Made by a program: the position numbers and the translations under genes. Shown piece after piece: positions 3,846-5,658 of a DNA stretch of 5,658 bases (positions within the stretch are counted from its first letter, which is position 1; each line of letters opens with the position of its first letter). Source of the stretch: Anaerolineae bacterium (GTDB taxonomy: Bacteria; Chloroflexota; Anaerolineae; 4572-78; J111); NCBI GenBank assembly GCA_020433835.1, contig JAGRBY010000084.1, forward strand, positions 11,875 to 17,532, written 5' to 3'. The notes below the pieces were generated by a model. The model was given only the letters and a program-made list of their open reading frames with translations. It made no database searches and had not been told where the DNA came from.

Positions 3846-5314
3846 AAAAAATGTCGCTCGCTTTTGTAATCAGTAGTTTCTTCTTTTTTGGAGTATTTTT
3901 TCACTACAGCACAATCGCCGCCCCCAACAGAATTACCTCTTCAAGTTGGAGCTTATCGAAGGAATTGAAACCGCCTCTAACCTCCTCTACGCAATATTTT
4001 TCTCACCAACAAGCCATAACAGCGCCCTTTATGTACATCGACCCCTATTCCTCAAAGTTCATCGACTATTCAGGGGCGTTTCAAGCATCGAGAAGAAGTG
4101 TGAGCCAAACAACGTTCCTGTTTTCTACTACCAAGCCGGCCAGTTCTGGAGGTGGGGCTTTCCGACCGCGCCAGGTTCCCTCCTTAACAGCTGAACAACG
4201 ACAACAAATTCATAAAGAGATAGATCACAATGTGCAGCGACTGGGACTTCAAAGATCAAAAAATGTAACAAACCAGAGCCTACCTACCTTGTCTTGGCCT
4301 GTGCAACCGGCTAACGGAGTAAATGACTACGGATATTATGGAATTTCGGCCTTTGTGGATCACAACCCTGCCTATCCCAACAAAGTTCAAGATTACAACT
4401 GCGGGAGTAGAAGCTACGATCTTAGTTCCGGCTATAATCACGCCGGAACCGATATATTTCCCTGGCCTTTTAGCTGGCAGAAGATGGATAATGACCAGGT
4501 TGAAGTAATAGCCGCTGCATCGGGCACTATCGTTTTCAAACAAGATGGAAAATTTGACCGAAACTGCTGGATTAGCCCTGAGCCGTGGAATGCGATTTAT
4601 ATCCAGCACGCCGATGGCTCCGTGGCTTGGTATGGTCATTTGAAAAAAGGGTCGGTTACGTCTAAACCGGTTGGAGCCACGGTAGCTCAAGGCGAGTATT
4701 TAGGCGTTATTGGTAGTTCCGGCAACTCAACCGGTCCGCATCTCCATTTTGAATTATATGATGCCCAAAACAAGCTTATCGATCCTTATTTAGGGCCATG
4801 TAATTCTGATATTGATAATTCGTTGTGGGACGTGCAAAAGCCCTATTACGACTCAGCTATTAACAAACTCACAACAGGAGATGCCCCTGCTGAATTTCCA
4901 ACCTGTCCCCTTACCGAAGAACCTCATGAGCAAGATCAATTTTCGCAGGGTGACTTGGTCTATTTCACCGCTTATTATCGCGATCAACTGTCGGGTCAGC
5001 AAGCTCAATACACCGTCTACGAACCCAATGGCGCTATCTATCAGAGATGGTTTCATAGCAGTACGGAAACTTTCACCGCTTACTCCAATTGGTGGTGGAG
5101 TTACATAATCCCTGCCGAGGCTCCTGGGGGAACCTGGACATTTGAGGTTGTATTTGAGGAGAAGACCTATGAACACGAATTTTCCATAGCTGATTTACCC
5201 TCGCCTGAGCCAACTGAGACATCTGAGCCAACTAATACGCCTGAACCAACGGAGACACCTGAACCGGCTGAACCAAGCACCTTTATATATTTGCCGATTA
5301 TTTTTGGGGATTAA
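3842..5314 (+). CDS. Secreted M23 (LytM-type) zinc metallopeptidase with C-terminal beta domain and PT-repeat tail
   Basis: 490 aa. A signal peptide (MKK, hydrophobic core 5-20, likely cleavage near TIAA, 24-27) is followed by a Ser/Thr/Gln-rich segment (28-150) that may be a propeptide or spacer. The peptidase domain spans about 185-320: H200 and D204 (HAGTD) and H302 are the zinc ligands, and H266 (YGHL) and H300 (of HLH) the catalytic histidines, so it should be active. M23 enzymes cleave peptide cross-links in peptidoglycan or other extracellular peptides. C187, C242, C320 and C355 could form disulfides. Residues about 361-450 form a Trp/Tyr-rich, probably Ig-like beta domain, followed by a Pro/Glu/Thr repeat linker (455-478) and the hydrophobic tail FIYLPIIFGD. 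No Shine-Dalgarno lies at a suitable distance from the ATG, and it overlaps the GNAT stop by 4 bp, so translation is probably coupled. A 7-A tract (3845-3851) directly follows the start codon. Confidence 0.92.
   Translation: MKKMSLAFVISSFFFFGVFFHYSTIAAPNRITSSSWSLSKELKPPLTSSTQYFSHQQAITAPFMYIDPYSSKFIDYSGAFQASRRSVSQTTFLFSTTKPASSGGGAFRPRQVPSLTAEQRQQIHKEIDHNVQRLGLQRSKNVTNQSLPTLSWPVQPANGVNDYGYYGISAFVDHNPAYPNKVQDYNCGSRSYDLSSGYNHAGTDIFPWPFSWQKMDNDQVEVIAAASGTIVFKQDGKFDRNCWISPEPWNAIYIQHADGSVAWYGHLKKGSVTSKPVGATVAQGEYLGVIGSSGNSTGPHLHFELYDAQNKLIDPYLGPCNSDIDNSLWDVQKPYYDSAINKLTTGDAPAEFPTCPLTEEPHEQDQFSQGDLVYFTAYYRDQLSGQQAQYTVYEPNGAIYQRWFHSSTETFTAYSNWWWSYIIPAEAPGGTWTFEVVFEEKTYEHEFSIADLPSPEPTETSEPTNTPEPTETPEPAEPSTFIYLPIIFGD
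5204..5272 (+). repeat. 18-bp tandem repeat encoding a PEPTET-type linker
   Basis: Nearly four units of 18 bp start at 5204, 5222, 5240 and 5258 (last one partial, 15 bp). The first unit is CCTGAGCCAACTGAGACA and the others differ by a few bases. They encode PEPTET, SEPTNT, PEPTET and PEPAE. The array lies within the M23 peptidase gene and forms a flexible spacer between the beta domain and the C-terminal tail. Copy number is likely to vary between strains, and loss or gain of a unit keeps the frame. Confidence 0.85.
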
Positions 5315-5351
5315 CGCTAGGGCCGCAATAATTGTAGCTGATCTTTTAATC

Positions 5352-5658
5352 CTATCCCGCCGCTAACGTAAAATAAAAAACACACCCTTGCCCGGGCACA
5401 TTGTCGCTTTCGACGCCGACCTGTCCGCCAAGTTTCTCCACAATATGCCGCACGATGGATAAACCCAGACCATGGCCTTGAGTGCGAACCTCATCCAACC
5501 GAGTAAACTCAGTAAAAAGCAGAGTTTGGGCGTGGGCGCTTAACCCTGCCCCATTATCACGTACCCAAAAACGAATCATGCCATCCTCCTGAGGAGTGGC
5601 CCCCAGTTCCAAACGGGGTGGTACTCCGCCGTATTTCATTCCGTTACTTAAATAGTTA
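5352..5658 (-). CDS. C-terminal ATPase domain of a sensor histidine kinase (partial)
   Basis: The frame is open to the right edge of the window, so the apparent ATG at 5639 is internal. The last 102 residues form most of a HATPase_c domain: the N box reads NYLSNGMKYGG (starting with the Asn codon at 5657-5655), the G1 box DNGAGL, the F box LFTEFTRL, and the G2 box GHGLGLSIV followed by the usual helix EKLGG. All nucleotide-binding motifs are intact, so the kinase is probably functional. The histidine phosphoacceptor and sensor domains lie outside. The protein ends 16 residues after the conserved VES strand, the normal end of the family, with no receiver domain attached. It converges on the M23 gene, with 37 nt between the two stops and no recognisable terminator hairpin in that gap. 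Confidence 0.93.
   Translation of the reverse strand, partial: NYLSNGMKYGGVPPRLELGATPQEDGMIRFWVRDNGAGLSAHAQTLLFTEFTRLDEVRTQGHGLGLSIVRHIVEKLGGQVGVESDNVPGQGCVFYFTLAAG

Noticed and set aside
3842..3856. 7-A tract after the M23 start codon as a phase-variation or frameshift site
   Set aside because: Seven A residues encoding Lys-Lys in a signal peptide are ordinary, and no alternative frame of interest is served by slippage.
4280..4690. 136-residue minus-strand reading frame inside the M23 gene
   Set aside because: It lies entirely antisense to the conserved M23 catalytic domain; the plus frame carries all the active-site motifs, so this is a shadow frame.
5315..5351. Terminator between the convergent M23 and histidine kinase genes
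   Set aside because: The 37-nt gap has no GC-rich hairpin followed by a T-run on either strand; I could not pair the CGCTAGGGCCGC segment with anything nearby.

Overview
The window looks like a piece of a chromosome from a bacterium of the phylum Chloroflexota (Anaerolineae-like). The main pointer is the secreted peptidase at 3842-5314. It ends in a Pro/Thr/Glu repeat linker and a short hydrophobic tail with a YLP core, an architecture I associate with exported Chloroflexota proteins. The short N-terminus that appears to lead into a GAF domain at the left edge and the histidine kinase tail at the right edge fit the same group. The assignment is an inference from protein style; no rRNA or tRNA is present to anchor it.

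Left part (1-2045, all on the minus strand): the first 27 codons of a probable GAF-domain sensory protein run off the left edge and have their own extended -10 promoter. Upstream of it is a compact two-gene unit: a 437-aa membrane-anchored protein of unknown function (TTG start behind a perfect Shine-Dalgarno) and, 15 nt later, a 171-aa protein with an N-terminal zinc ribbon, a proline-rich linker and a transmembrane segment.

Middle part (2046-2780): about 735 bp with no convincing gene, packed with structured DNA. From left to right it holds a small inverted repeat, a strong bidirectional intrinsic terminator with no obvious gene to terminate, an 84-bp unit bounded by perfect 15-bp inverted repeats whose arms are themselves palindromes, and a 78-bp double-hairpin element resembling REP/MITE-type dispersed repeats.

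Right part (2781-5314, plus strand): a protein made of two tandem GNAT acetyltransferase domains overlaps the next gene by 4 bp (ATGA). That next gene encodes a secreted M23 (LytM-type) zinc metallopeptidase with all five active-site residues, a C-terminal beta-rich domain and the repeat linker. The two are probably translated as a coupled pair, but nothing in the sequence shows what the acetyltransferase modifies. After 37 nt, the convergent C-terminal part of a histidine kinase runs off the right edge.

I found no clear defence system, CRISPR array, prophage or complete insertion sequence. The points most worth a second look are the repeat cluster with its orphan terminator, the duplicated GNAT coupled to an M23 peptidase, the uncharacterised zinc-ribbon/membrane protein pair, and the C-terminal YLP tail.
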